Shown in pieces: positions 1 to 9,055 of a DNA stretch of 33,494 nucleotides. Origin of the DNA: Leptolyngbya sp. (GTDB lineage: Bacteria; Cyanobacteriota; Cyanobacteriia; Leptolyngbyales; Leptolyngbyaceae); NCBI GenBank assembly GCA_003249025.1, contig QBMH01000016.1, forward strand, positions 6,689 to 40,182, in the 5' to 3' direction. The translations under genes were made by a program, and so were the position numbers. Within the stretch, counting starts at the first letter, position 1. Every line of letters starts with the position of its first letter. A model generated the notes under the pieces. It was not told the DNA's origin. It did no database searches and saw only the letters and a list, made by a program, of their open reading frames with translations.

Positions 1-576
1 TTTCATCCTGGTCCTCGGATTATTCCGGCGAGTGCGCTCCCGTTGGGTGTAACGAGTTCTGGTGAAATCGTTGACTTTGAATTGACGCAGCTCATGGATC
101 TTGAAGTGTTTGAGACCCAGTTAAGTGCCCAACTGCCAGCAAATATGCCCATTTATCGCGTGGAGCAAATTAGCCTGAGTGCGCCTGCTGCCACTCAGTT
201 ACTTGAACAAGCAGAGTATGAGCTTACTGTAGGTCTTGCAGGGCAAGAGGACGGAACCCCTGTCAATCTTCAGCAGTGGCAAACCTGGGTTGAAGCGGTG
301 TGGGATAGTCAGGAAATTTGGATAGAACAGACGACCAAATCGGGGAAAACCCATGCAGTGAATTTGCGCGATCGCCTATTCCACCTTGAACTAATTCCCC
401 CTGATTGCTCCTCACTCCTCACTCGTCATTTCTGCCTGCGATATCGGGGTAGCTGTCGCAATGACGGCACCCTATTGCGTCCCGATGCGCTACTTCGGAT
501 GCTGGAGCAAGTGGCAAACCAACCATTACACCTATTCAAAACCCATCGCACCCGCTTAATTTTAAAGGCTGCTTAG
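1..576 (+). CDS. Radical SAM-linked DUF2344 protein, 3' end only
   Basis: The gene is cut by the left edge. The frame is open from base 1 and encodes about 191 residues to the TAG at 574-576, so the TTG at 43 is not a true start. The fragment opens with FHPGPRIIPASALPLG followed by GEIVDFEL, the signature of the DUF2344 domain. In cyanobacteria this domain forms the C-terminus of a large B12-binding-type radical SAM protein. The catalytic CxxxCxxC cluster would lie upstream and cannot be seen. The role is unknown; the domain has been linked to RNA or ribosome-related modification only by family association. It lies upstream of rne on the same strand, an arrangement I recall from other cyanobacteria. 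The family call is fairly firm; the function is not. Confidence 0.75.
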   Translation, partial: FHPGPRIIPASALPLGVTSSGEIVDFELTQLMDLEVFETQLSAQLPANMPIYRVEQISLSAPAATQLLEQAEYELTVGLAGQEDGTPVNLQQWQTWVEAVWDSQEIWIEQTTKSGKTHAVNLRDRLFHLELIPPDCSSLLTRHFCLRYRGSCRNDGTLLRPDALLRMLEQVANQPLHLFKTHRTRLILKAA

Positions 577-1101
577 GTTGTTTCTGTGACTGGTCGCAAT
601 CTCATCTACCCTAAGATGCCGCAACGTTGAGCTATCAGTGATTAGAGTCCTTGCCTCTAGTTTTTGATTTGAATGCTTCCAATGGGTGACGCAGCGCTCG
701 ATTAAGCTGAAATCTATTAAATTTAATATCTCAGTAGTCTCTGCACGCTATAATGCTTTTCAATAGAGGCTGTTGCGGACTGGGAACGCCTGGGGAACCG
801 CTTCATACGCCAGTGATAATACTGGGAGCAGCTTGCTTTACTAAGCTTTCTACTAACGAACAAGACCTTGATACCCTAATGAATATGGGCTTTCCAGTCT
901 TGGGTATAGTTGTTTGGCTCAGTGATTCTGCGTTGGGGCTAACTGTTTTTAAGGCTCTTCACCTAGATTAGATGAGAGTTCGTTGCTGCATCTCAAGCCC
1001 TATAGCTTCTATCGCTTTCAAAAATTGTTTTAACCCGATGGGTGGTTTATTAAGCAGGACGCTTGCCACTCAATGCGATCGCCGAATCTTGAGGAAACTG
1101 A
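577..1101 (+). promoter_or_regulatory. Long spacer and probable 5' leader of rne
   Basis: These 525 bases hold no convincing gene. A 72-codon open frame at 753-971 has no ribosome site and no recognisable protein character. A TATAAT box lies at 749-754 without a good -35 element. If used, it would give rne a leader of about 340 nt. Cyanobacterial rne mRNAs are known to carry long leaders through which RNase E limits its own expression, so an autoregulatory leader is a reasonable inference. The rne ribosome site GAGG is at 1091-1094. One HIP1 copy lies near 1074. Confidence 0.4.
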
Positions 1102-3363
1102 ATGCCAAAACAAATTATTATCGCGGAACAGCACCGCATTGCTGCTGTTTTTTCAGAAGATCAAATTCAAGAACTGATTGTAGCCACTGGAACCCATCAA
1201 GTTAGTGATGTTTATCTGGGGGTTGTTGAAAATGTGTTGCCTGGGATTGATGCCGCATTTGTCAACATTGGAGACTCTGATCGCAATGGCTTTATTCATG
1301 TTACTGATTTAGGTCCTTTAAAACTGCAACGAGCCGCTGGATCGATTACTGAACTGCTGCGCCCTCAGCAGAAGGTGCTAGTGCAGGTGATGAAAGAGCC
1401 GACTGGTAATAAAGGACCGCGCTTAACGGGAAATATTTCTTTCCCTGGTCGATATCTGGTTTTGATGCCCCATGGAAAGGGGGTTAATCTTTCCCGTCGG
1501 ATTCGCAATGAGAATGAACGCAACCGTTTAAGAGCCTTAGCAATTTTAATCAAACCCGCAGGCATGGGTTTAGTCGTGCGAACTGAAGCGGAGGGAGTGC
1601 CCGAAGAGGCGATCATTGAAGATTTGGAAGCATTGCAGGAGCAATGGGAAACCATTTGCCGAGAAGCGACTTCAACTCGTGCTCCAGCGCTACTAAATCG
1701 GGATGATGACTTTATTCAGCGTGTATTGCGAGATGTGTATAGTGGCGATGTGAATCGGATTGTGGCAGATTCTCACACGGGTTTAAGACGAATCAAACAG
1801 CATCTCACAACCTGGGGCGGCGGCAAATTGCCTTTAGGCGTTTTGATTGATCATCACCGCGATCGCATCCCAGTTTTAGAATATTTCCGCATCAATGCCG
1901 CCATTCGGGAGGCGCTTAAACCTAGAGTTGATCTGCCTTCGGGCGGCTATGTCATCATCGAGCGCACCGAAGCTTTAACCGTTGTTGACGTAAACTCTGG
2001 CTCCTTCACGCGTTCTGCAACGGCACGAGAAACAGTGCTGTGGACAAACTGTGAAGCCGCTACCGAAATTGCTCGTCAGCTTCGACTACGGAACATCGCT
2101 GGAGTCATCATCGTAGATTTCATTGATATGGAATCCCGCCGCGATCAACTGCAAGTGCTGGAACATTTCAATAAGGCACTGCGATCGGATAAAGCCCGTC
2201 CTCAAATTGCTCAACTGACTGAATTAGGATTGATTGAGCTAACCAGGAAACGTCAAGGTAAAAATATTTATGAGCTATTTGGACGAGCCTGTCCAACTTG
2301 CAGTGGCACGGGGCAAATAATACATTTGCCGGGTGAACTAGAACACTCTGATGAAGAGGTCGCTGAAAATTCTGTCGTCACTCCAATTCGAGAATATCGT
2401 CCAGACCGTGGAGTTAACCGGGGGCGAGAGTTACCGAGCCGTGAGTTGCCTAATATTTCTCTGCCTGCCGAATTTCCTTGGGAAGAACGGGAAGATGAAG
2501 AAACAGACGATTTACAAGAGACGCTTAGCCATCCCAATTATCAAGAAGTAGGCGGCAACAATCGTCGTCGCCGCCGCCGTCGCACGGGTGAAGAACCCCC
2601 AACTAGTCGCGATCGTGGGCGCGGAACTGGCTGGGGTGAAAGCCGGGTGCCAAGCAGACTTCCTAACAATGGGGTAGAAGACCGTAGTACGTTGGATGGA
2701 GAGACTGAGGCAGAAGAGGTTGAAAGCAAGCCTAGAGGGCGGGAAGCGCCTCGTGGTCGGCGCGATGCTCGTGAAGGATTGGTGCAAAACCGCATTCGTC
2801 CAGACAGTATTCGTCCAGACAGTATTCGTCCAGACAATGGATTAGAGCAAGGAGACATCGCAGAAGAGAAAGAGACTGTAGTTTCATCTGAAGTAGAGGA
2901 AAAACGGGGGCGCTCTCGGCGTGAAAGTAAGCCTATAGAACCACCAGAGATGGTGATGGTTGAAATGACTCCCGAAGAACAAGAGGTTTATGCATGGATG
3001 GGTGTTTCTCCGTTGGTCTTGTCTCAACAAGATGTAAAAAATCCTAAATCGGCAGTTATTTCGGTTGTTTTACCAGGACAAGCGCCTTCAGTTCAATTAA
3101 CAGTCGATGCAGTGGAAGCATCCTCCCTAAAGGTGAATACATTAGAACTAGAGCCAGCCATAAAGCCAGAAACCTCTAACTACAGCCAATCCGTGGAGGT
3201 GAAAGAGGTAGTCGCGATCGCGGCTCCCATCAAAATCATGCCCAAGTTGCCGGAAGTAACTCTTGAGGCGACGAAACCCGATCCAGAACCAGAACTGGAA
3301 GAACCCGATAACGGAATTGTTCGTCGCCGTCGCCGTCGTTCTTCCGCTAGCCCTACTGATTAA
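1102..3363 (+). CDS. rne: Ribonuclease E/G family endoribonuclease (RNase E)
   Basis: This is a 753-residue single-strand endoribonuclease that starts bulk mRNA decay and processes structured RNAs. The ATG follows GAGG with good spacing, and the N-terminus MPKQIIIAEQHRIA is that of cyanobacterial RNase E. An S1-like RNA-binding region occupies roughly residues 35-125. The catalytic DNase I-like region includes VVDVNSGSF and IIVDFIDM near residues 300-345, and the Zn-link motif CPTCSGTG lies near 400. The tail from about 420 is low-complexity and charged. It carries an Arg run (NNRRRRRRRTG), a triple IRPDS/N repeat (about 2793-2838) and the terminal RRRRRRSSA. That last motif matches the nonapeptide known to recruit PNPase in cyanobacteria. 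rnhB follows 12 bases later, so co-transcription is likely. Confidence 0.97.
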   Translation: MPKQIIIAEQHRIAAVFSEDQIQELIVATGTHQVSDVYLGVVENVLPGIDAAFVNIGDSDRNGFIHVTDLGPLKLQRAAGSITELLRPQQKVLVQVMKEPTGNKGPRLTGNISFPGRYLVLMPHGKGVNLSRRIRNENERNRLRALAILIKPAGMGLVVRTEAEGVPEEAIIEDLEALQEQWETICREATSTRAPALLNRDDDFIQRVLRDVYSGDVNRIVADSHTGLRRIKQHLTTWGGGKLPLGVLIDHHRDRIPVLEYFRINAAIREALKPRVDLPSGGYVIIERTEALTVVDVNSGSFTRSATARETVLWTNCEAATEIARQLRLRNIAGVIIVDFIDMESRRDQLQVLEHFNKALRSDKARPQIAQLTELGLIELTRKRQGKNIYELFGRACPTCSGTGQIIHLPGELEHSDEEVAENSVVTPIREYRPDRGVNRGRELPSRELPNISLPAEFPWEEREDEETDDLQETLSHPNYQEVGGNNRRRRRRRTGEEPPTSRDRGRGTGWGESRVPSRLPNNGVEDRSTLDGETEAEEVESKPRGREAPRGRRDAREGLVQNRIRPDSIRPDSIRPDNGLEQGDIAEEKETVVSSEVEEKRGRSRRESKPIEPPEMVMVEMTPEEQEVYAWMGVSPLVLSQQDVKNPKSAVISVVLPGQAPSVQLTVDAVEASSLKVNTLELEPAIKPETSNYSQSVEVKEVVAIAAPIKIMPKLPEVTLEATKPDPEPELEEPDNGIVRRRRRRSSASPTD

Positions 3364-3375
3364 CCAGCATTCAAG

Positions 3376-4050
3376 ATGGTACGCAGGCAAGCACTCACGA
3401 TTGATCAGCCTGAACTTCCAGGACTAAGAAATAGGGATTCCAGCCTGATCATTGCAGGAGTAGACGAGGTAGGGCGTGGCGCATTATTTGGTCCAGTAGT
3501 TGCGGCAGCAGTAATCTTGCCCGATATTACTCTAGCTGATTTAGCGATCGCTGGAGTGACCGATAGCAAACTTCTGTCTGCACCCCAACGTCAACGGCTG
3601 GCTGTGCAAATTCGCTCCTTTGCGATTGCTTACCAGATTGGCTATGCTTCAGTGCGAGAAATTGATCGATTGAACATCTTACAAGCATCGCTCTTGGCAA
3701 TGAAGCGGGCAGTTTTGAAATTATCAGTGCAACCGGATTTTTGCTTGGTTGATGGGAACCAATGCATCCCTGGATTGTTGATTCCACAAGAAACGTTAGT
3801 GAAAGGAGATCAAAAATCCACCGTGATTGCTGCTGCTAGTATCCTGGCGAAGGTTTGGCGGGATGAATTGTTGACTCGGATGGCAGTGCGCTATCCCCAT
3901 TATGGTTTTGCCACAAATAAAGGCTATGGTACTGCTATTCATCGACAAGCCATTCACGAATACGGCATCACGTCCTATCACCGTAAATCGTTTGGTCCTT
4001 GTCGCCTAGCATGTTTAGAAAATAGCCCCAATCAGTTAAGCCAAGATTAA
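3376..4050 (+). CDS. rnhB: Ribonuclease HII
   Basis: This 224-residue enzyme removes RNA from RNA-DNA hybrids, including single ribonucleotides misincorporated into DNA. GVDEVGRGALFGP places the acidic active-site residues at D30 and E31. LVDGNQ supplies D126, and KGDQKS (D145) with the nearby WRDEL (D163) completes the acidic set. The C-terminal HRKSFGP motif is typical of the family. The length is normal apart from about 20 extra N-terminal residues. It begins 12 bases after rne in the same direction, so the two RNases probably share a transcript. Its stop lies only 7 bases from the end of the convergent DUF1997 gene, leaving no room for a separate terminator. Confidence 0.95.
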   Translation: MVRRQALTIDQPELPGLRNRDSSLIIAGVDEVGRGALFGPVVAAAVILPDITLADLAIAGVTDSKLLSAPQRQRLAVQIRSFAIAYQIGYASVREIDRLNILQASLLAMKRAVLKLSVQPDFCLVDGNQCIPGLLIPQETLVKGDQKSTVIAAASILAKVWRDELLTRMAVRYPHYGFATNKGYGTAIHRQAIHEYGITSYHRKSFGPCRLACLENSPNQLSQD

Positions 4051-4057
4051 AATTAGT

Positions 4058-4639
4058 CTAAAAACTACTAGCAGGAAGTGTTCCAGGCTGATTTAAGATT
4101 GCGTCCTCAAGTTGGGCGATCGCCCAAGTGCGATAGTCCAACAACAGTTGATATACTAACCGCTGTTTGATCGTGAGTAAAACACTTTTCAACAGTCCAT
4201 TGCCTGTGGTTTCCAAAATAGACTTTGGAGTAAACCACAGTGGGGGCGGCAACTCTACCAATACTTCCAAATCAGCTTTTCCCTTAAGCCGAGTGACTTT
4301 TGCATCATTAACAACTTGCAACCGACCCGTCAAATTTAACGAAAATCGTTGATTAATATATTCAATCCCCCGAATCTCACAGTCTACCGACTGTAACCGA
4401 ACAACGCCCTCCGACTCTACCCAGACCCGCATATCCACTGTAGGTTGCAAGCTCAGCATAAGAAATTTGAGGGGGCGCATCTTCAGCCGAAAAATATCAT
4501 TGCCCAACAGTTCAATCTGGCTAGAACCTGCCAAAGCATTAATCAATCGTTGAGGTTGACGCAAATAGTGCTGAATAGGCACGGGCTGTTCAACAACAGG
4601 TATATCTACTGATTGGGAAGCTAAAAACTGAATATCCAT
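4058..4639 (-). CDS. DUF1997 family protein
   Basis: A 193-residue soluble protein starting MDIQFLASQS. It matches the character of the DUF1997 family, which is found in cyanobacteria and plastids: a beta-rich N-terminal half with FRLKMRPLKFLML and VDMRVWVE, then VNDAKVTRLKGKADLEV and a C-terminal PPPLWFTPKSILETTGNGLL segment. No signal peptide or membrane segment is seen. The function of the family is not established. It converges on rnhB and is divergent from pheA, so its promoter must lie in 4640-5018. Assignment to the family is by recognition of these motifs only. Confidence 0.75.
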   Translation of the reverse strand: MDIQFLASQSVDIPVVEQPVPIQHYLRQPQRLINALAGSSQIELLGNDIFRLKMRPLKFLMLSLQPTVDMRVWVESEGVVRLQSVDCEIRGIEYINQRFSLNLTGRLQVVNDAKVTRLKGKADLEVLVELPPPLWFTPKSILETTGNGLLKSVLLTIKQRLVYQLLLDYRTWAIAQLEDAILNQPGTLPASSF

Positions 4640-5018
4640 TTAAGGCACAAATGAGAACAGAAGAATAAAGTCTAGCGAATTATTACTGATTATGAATACT
4701 TGCAAAGTAGATGAACTCAATCTTGCTATGTAAAACCACTATACAACTCAAGTGTATTTCTGCATTGCAGTTTAGAATAGAAGCCTTAACGACTTAATTT
4801 CAACATTGCATCAGTCATTAAAGAATTTTTTTAAGCCATAGCCTCAAATTCTAGAAAGTGTTTAGTTAAAAAATCTATTTACAGTTGTAAAAGTCAAGCT
4901 CAATCAGGATGAAGCATTGTAACAACACTGAGAATCCATATTTTTAATGAGACGCGTAAGGTTTATGGTGAAAGGCAATGGTCAAGAGTGGGTTAGGTAA
5001 AAGAGGGGTGAGAACAGG
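4640..5018. other. AT-rich divergent intergenic region
   Basis: A 379-base AT-rich spacer between DUF1997 (-) and pheA (+). It must contain both promoters, but I see no well-matched -35/-10 pair, no inverted repeat of note and no RNA gene. A purine-rich stretch just before 5019 (GAGGGGTGAGAACAGG) is the only translation signal for pheA. Confidence 0.5.
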
Positions 5019-5879
5019 ATGGCAGTATCGATCGCACATTTGGGACCCTCAGGCACCTATGCTGAAGCCGCCGCTCTGGTCTATTCCAACTGGCTGACTC
5101 AAAATTTTCATCAAGAATCTCTGCTCTGTCCTTATCCTAGTATTGCTCAAACTCTGAGTGCTGTTGCTTCAGAACAAGCAGATTTAGCCATAGTTCCAGT
5201 CGAAAACTCCATTGAGGGGAGTGTAACAACGACTCTCGACACGCTATGGATTTTGGACAACCTGCAAATTCAGCGGGCACTCATACTGCCGATTTCTCAT
5301 GCTTTGATATCTCATGCAAATAAAATTGAGTCGATTCAAACAATTTATTCCCACCCACAAGCACTTGCCCAATGTCAGGCTTGGTTAGAGCGCCATCGCC
5401 CAAATGCTCAGTTAATTCCTACTAACTCAACAACGGAAGCCTTACAACAACTGGCAGACGATGTGAACGCTGGAGGGATTTCCTCTCAAAGAGCAGCGTT
5501 GCTATACAAAGTGCCAATTTTGGCTCACCCGGTTAATGATCACCCTGACAATTGCACTCGTTTTTGGGTGTTAGGCTTGCAACCCTCAACCGGGGGAAAC
5601 TATACCTCGCTTGCTTTTAGTGTGCATGATATACCCGGAGCACTAGTGAAACCACTAGATATTTTTGCTCAAAAAGGAATCAACCTTAGTCGGATTGAAT
5701 CTCGCCCGACTAAGCGATCGCTGGGTGACTATCTATTTTTTATTGATTTAGAAGCGGATACTCGCCAAAGCTTCGTTCAATCGGCTTTAGCAGAACTGCG
5801 GCAGCATACAGATACCCTCAAAGTGTTGGGTAGTTATGACATCTTGTCCAAGAGCATAGTAGATTTAGCTGATTTGTGA
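5019..5879 (+). CDS. pheA: Prephenate dehydratase
   Basis: Converts prephenate to phenylpyruvate in phenylalanine synthesis (286 residues, cytosolic). The N-terminal catalytic region begins IAHLGPSGTYAEAA and contains VPVENSIEGSV near residues 59-69. The active-site TRF motif is at 180-182 (NCTRFWVLG). An ACT regulatory domain covers about 196-275, with the phenylalanine-binding motifs GALVKPL and IESRP (226-230), so feedback inhibition by phenylalanine is expected. There is no chorismate mutase domain; the protein is monofunctional, as is usual outside Enterobacteria. The 3' end overlaps the convergent hydrolase gene by 15 bases. Confidence 0.96.
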   Translation: MAVSIAHLGPSGTYAEAAALVYSNWLTQNFHQESLLCPYPSIAQTLSAVASEQADLAIVPVENSIEGSVTTTLDTLWILDNLQIQRALILPISHALISHANKIESIQTIYSHPQALAQCQAWLERHRPNAQLIPTNSTTEALQQLADDVNAGGISSQRAALLYKVPILAHPVNDHPDNCTRFWVLGLQPSTGGNYTSLAFSVHDIPGALVKPLDIFAQKGINLSRIESRPTKRSLGDYLFFIDLEADTRQSFVQSALAELRQHTDTLKVLGSYDILSKSIVDLADL

Positions 5880-6779
5880 AGTTAAAGGTTGGGCAACAGG
5901 ATCATCAAACTTCAGGAAATTGGATAAATGGTGCAGGTAGGTGGGCGTATCCTCCAACATAGGAAAGTGAGCCGTATCATGCATGATCACTAACTGAATG
6001 TAATCAGAATTGAGAGCAGCAGCTTTTTGCCCTAAGTCAGCAGGAATGATGATGTCGCGATCGCCAGAGATCATCAAAGTCGGAACCTTTAATTGGGAAA
6101 ACTCCCCAGGCATTTCTTCAGCCGCTTTTTTGCTAACGCAGGTAAAAATTGTGCCGACCGCCGCTTCATAATCTGCCATCAGAAAATCATTTAAAAAATC
6201 ACGGCTTATGGTTCCTGCCAGAGGACGGTGCAAAAAGCGTTGCATGAATAGGCGATCCATCCCTGGCAGTTGATAAAGCCAGCGGGGACGAAACTTGACG
6301 ACATAGCCACCAAAGGTATAAAACGCCTCAAATGATTTTTCGTCATATTCAAAAATGCCGCTGCAAGTCAAAATTGCTTGTTGCACCCGCTCTGGATACA
6401 AATTTAGAAAAAAGACTGCAATAGAAGCACCCATCGAGTGTGCGTTCAGGTAAATCTTCTCTAATCCCAGCGTGTTTAATAATTCAACTAGATCGTGGGC
6501 ATAGGTTTCTAATTCATAGCTAGGAGATTCGTGCTTTAAAGGATTCTCTTCTACTAAAGCTGAAGAGTGGGAAAGGGTCGATCGCCCAAAGCCTCGCAGG
6601 TCATAGAGCAGACAGTCAAAAGTATGAGAAATTGCTTGGGCAGTACTTTCCCAATATCGAGCAGAACCACCCCAGCCATGCACAAAAACCATGACTGGTT
6701 TATCGGAGGGCGTAGCATCTCCTGATGAGGTAATCCATTCGTAATAGTGATTAATCCCGTTAACCAAGCTGTAGGGCAT
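5865..6779 (-). CDS. Alpha/beta hydrolase fold protein
   Basis: A 304-residue alpha/beta hydrolase. HGWGG at 34-38 forms the oxyanion-hole region, and YDLRGFGRS follows at 59-67. The nucleophile elbow is AHSMGA with Ser115. The acid is probably Asp240 or Asp242 (ISGDRD), and the catalytic His is His271 (DTAHFPMLED). A lid-like insert rich in aromatic and basic residues lies between about 150 and 210. No signal peptide is seen. The substrate cannot be told from sequence; esterase, lipase and haloperoxidase-like members share this pattern. It overlaps pheA tail-to-tail and ends in a short tail (PVAQPLTSQIS). Confidence 0.88.
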   Translation of the reverse strand: MPYSLVNGINHYYEWITSSGDATPSDKPVMVFVHGWGGSARYWESTAQAISHTFDCLLYDLRGFGRSTLSHSSALVEENPLKHESPSYELETYAHDLVELLNTLGLEKIYLNAHSMGASIAVFFLNLYPERVQQAILTCSGIFEYDEKSFEAFYTFGGYVVKFRPRWLYQLPGMDRLFMQRFLHRPLAGTISRDFLNDFLMADYEAAVGTIFTCVSKKAAEEMPGEFSQLKVPTLMISGDRDIIIPADLGQKAAALNSDYIQLVIMHDTAHFPMLEDTPTYLHHLSNFLKFDDPVAQPLTSQIS

Positions 6780-6853
6780 GATTTAAACACAGATAAGACT
6801 GGAATAAAGGCGCGATTTCAAACCTTTATAGCAATCAGAAAATAGGTAACACT

Positions 6854-8197
6854 TTAAGCAGATTCAGGTTTTGGTAAGGATGAAGGATGGAGCAACAACT
6901 CAGCGGTAGAACGTTTCTCAACCATCTCGCGAGTAATAGTGCAACAGGTTACATCCTTGCGGGAAGGCAATTCATACATCACATCAAGCATTAGCTCTTC
7001 AACGATGCTACGAAGCGCTCGTGCCCCTGTTTTTCGGCGATATCCTTCTTGCGCGATCGCCCGAATGGCATCCTGCTTAAATTCAAGAACGACATTATCC
7101 ATCTTCAGCAACTTTTGATATTGCTTCACTAAAGCATTACGCGGCTCAGTCAAAATGGCGGTCAACGTATCTTCGTCTAGCGGATCGACCACTGCCATCA
7201 CTGGAATGCGCCCGATAAATTCTGGAATCATTCCAAACTTCACAAGATCATCCGGCTCCAGATGTTTCAACATATCAGCCGTGCGCTTGTCCTTCGATTG
7301 GGTATCTCCTGGTTGAATAAAGCCGATTGACTTTCTGCCAATTCGTTGTTCGATCGCCTTATCTAAGCCAACAAAAGCACCACCGCAGATAAACAAAATA
7401 TTGCTGGTGTCAATTTGAATACAGTCTTGATAAGGATGCTTACGACCGCCTTGAGGTGGAACGTTTGCGACCGTCCCTTCGAGCATCTTAAGCAAAGCTT
7501 GCTGAACCCCCTCACCCGATACATCTCGTGTAATCGAAGGGTTCTCGCTTTTCCGGGCAATCTTGTCGATTTCATCAATGTAAATGATGCCGCGTTGAGC
7601 TTCCTCTATATCCAAATCTGCTACTTGCAGCAAACGCAGCAAGATGTTCTCCACATCCTCACCAACGTAACCTGCTTCAGTGAGAGTGGTCGCATCGGCG
7701 ACAGCAAAGGGAACTTCCAAAATTTCAGCTAGTGTTTGAGCCAGCAAAGTTTTGCCGCAGCCCGTAGGTCCAATGAGTAAAATATTGGACTTTTGCAATT
7801 CTATAGAGTCTTCCGGTGCAACTTTGCCACTCCCTTTCGCTTGCAAAAAGCTTAGCCGCTTGTAATGGTTATAGACCGCTACTGAAAGCACCTTTTTTGC
7901 ATCATCTTGACCAATGACGTGGTCGTCCAAATAATTTTTGATTTCCCGTGGTTTAGGAAGCTGACCCAGGGAAATGTTAGACTGCCGCACTTTCCGCTTT
8001 TCAGGAGAAGCTTCGCGTCGGGGCACAGGCTGAGGAGACGTTGCACTAGAGTCAAACAACTCTTCATCCAAAATCTCGTTACACAAGTCTACACATTCAT
8101 CACAAATGTAGACACCGGGTCCAGCAATCAGTTTGCGAACCTGCTCTTGAGATTTGCCACAAAAAGAACATTTCAGATGAGAGTCGTACTTGGACAT
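6854..8197 (-). CDS. clpX: ATP-dependent Clp protease ATP-binding subunit ClpX
   Basis: AAA+ unfoldase of 447 residues that delivers substrates to ClpP. The N-terminal zinc domain has Cys10, Cys13, Cys32 and Cys35. Walker A is GPTGCGKT (143-150) and Walker B IIYIDE (204-209). The pore loop GYVG is at 176-179 and the RKH loop at about 252-254. Sensor-2 is in KTGARALR near the C-terminus. Length and motif order are normal. The ATG sits 14 bases after the clpP stop on the same strand, so the two are co-transcribed and probably made in balanced amounts. Confidence 0.98.
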   Translation of the reverse strand: MSKYDSHLKCSFCGKSQEQVRKLIAGPGVYICDECVDLCNEILDEELFDSSATSPQPVPRREASPEKRKVRQSNISLGQLPKPREIKNYLDDHVIGQDDAKKVLSVAVYNHYKRLSFLQAKGSGKVAPEDSIELQKSNILLIGPTGCGKTLLAQTLAEILEVPFAVADATTLTEAGYVGEDVENILLRLLQVADLDIEEAQRGIIYIDEIDKIARKSENPSITRDVSGEGVQQALLKMLEGTVANVPPQGGRKHPYQDCIQIDTSNILFICGGAFVGLDKAIEQRIGRKSIGFIQPGDTQSKDKRTADMLKHLEPDDLVKFGMIPEFIGRIPVMAVVDPLDEDTLTAILTEPRNALVKQYQKLLKMDNVVLEFKQDAIRAIAQEGYRRKTGARALRSIVEELMLDVMYELPSRKDVTCCTITREMVEKRSTAELLLHPSSLPKPESA

Positions 8198-8211
8198 ATG
8201 TTCCTCTTAAC

Positions 8212-8901
8212 CTATACCGCAGCCACAGCTTCTCCCGGTTGTGGAAGATTTTGCCTAACAATTACCTGATCAATCAGACCATAGCTCTTTGCTTCCTCGG
8301 CAGACATAAAAAAGTCTCTTTCTGTATCTGCTTCTAATTTTTCAAAGGGCTGCTTTGTGTGATATGACAGTAGCTCATTCAGCTTCCGTTTGTGATAAAG
8401 AATTTCTTTAGCTTGAATCTCAATGTCTACTGCTTGCCCTTGGGCACCGCCAAGAGGTTGGTGAATCATAATCCGAGAACTAGGAAGTGACATCCGTTTG
8501 CCAAAGGCACCTGCTGTCAATAAAAAAGCTCCCATGCTTGCAGCCAACCCGAAGCAAATTGTAGCAACATCACAGCGAACTTGCTGCATTGTGTCATAAA
8601 TCGCCATGCCAGCCGTGACAGAACCCCCTGGAGAGTTGATATAAAACTGAATGTCTTTTTCGGGATCTTCTGCCTCTAAAAAGAGCATTTGAGCCACTAT
8701 GGAATCCGCGACCGTATCATCCACGGGAGTGCCTAAAAAAACTATCCGCTCTCGCAGAAGCCGCGAATAAATATCAAACGCGCGCTCTCCTCGCCCTGAT
8801 TGTTCAACCACCATTGGAACAACACCACTGGGGGTTATGGAGGAAACGTCCCAAGAATTAAAACTGGTTACCAAGTAGTTAGTGGAGTTAGATGTAAGCA
8901 T
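8212..8901 (-). CDS. clpP: ATP-dependent Clp protease proteolytic subunit
   Basis: Serine peptidase of the ClpP barrel, 229 residues from the ATG at 8901. Catalytic Ser122 lies in GLAASMGAF, His147 in MIHQPLGG and Asp196 in ERDFFMS. These triad spacings match E. coli ClpP. The frame stays open to a GTG at 8964, which would add 21 residues. I prefer 8901 because the extension ([10 protein letters not shown]...) resembles no ClpP N-terminus and runs into a HIP1 site. It lies between tig and clpX. Cyanobacteria carry several clpP paralogues; linkage to tig and clpX suggests the ClpX-partnered one (clpP2 type). Confidence 0.95.
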   Translation of the reverse strand: MLTSNSTNYLVTSFNSWDVSSITPSGVVPMVVEQSGRGERAFDIYSRLLRERIVFLGTPVDDTVADSIVAQMLFLEAEDPEKDIQFYINSPGGSVTAGMAIYDTMQQVRCDVATICFGLAASMGAFLLTAGAFGKRMSLPSSRIMIHQPLGGAQGQAVDIEIQAKEILYHKRKLNELLSYHTKQPFEKLEADTERDFFMSAEEAKSYGLIDQVIVRQNLPQPGEAVAAV

Positions 8902-9055
8902 AGTCGGCGTTTGCCTAAAATTATTCAAATTTAGATTGGATAGTAGCGTATCTCGCGATCGCACTAGCCTACTTCAACATTATGCCTCAACTCATTAGGG
9001 ACTTGGAAAAGCCTCAATAGAGATGAGAAAAACCATCGTAAAAATCTAAGACGGG

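Noticed and set aside
753-971. 72-codon open frame upstream of rne
   Set aside because: No ribosome site, no recognisable protein pattern, overlaps the TATAAT candidate and lies in the expected rne leader.
972-1205. 77-codon frame running into the start of rne
   Set aside because: Overlaps the well-supported rne start in another frame and has no family resemblance.
2541-2858. Long antisense frame inside rne rich in Arg, Ser and Pro
   Set aside because: It is a shadow of the Arg-rich low-complexity tail of RNase E.
8902-8964. N-terminal extension of ClpP to a GTG at 8964
   Set aside because: The added residues do not resemble any ClpP N-terminus and include a HIP1 site; the ATG at 8901 gives the normal length.
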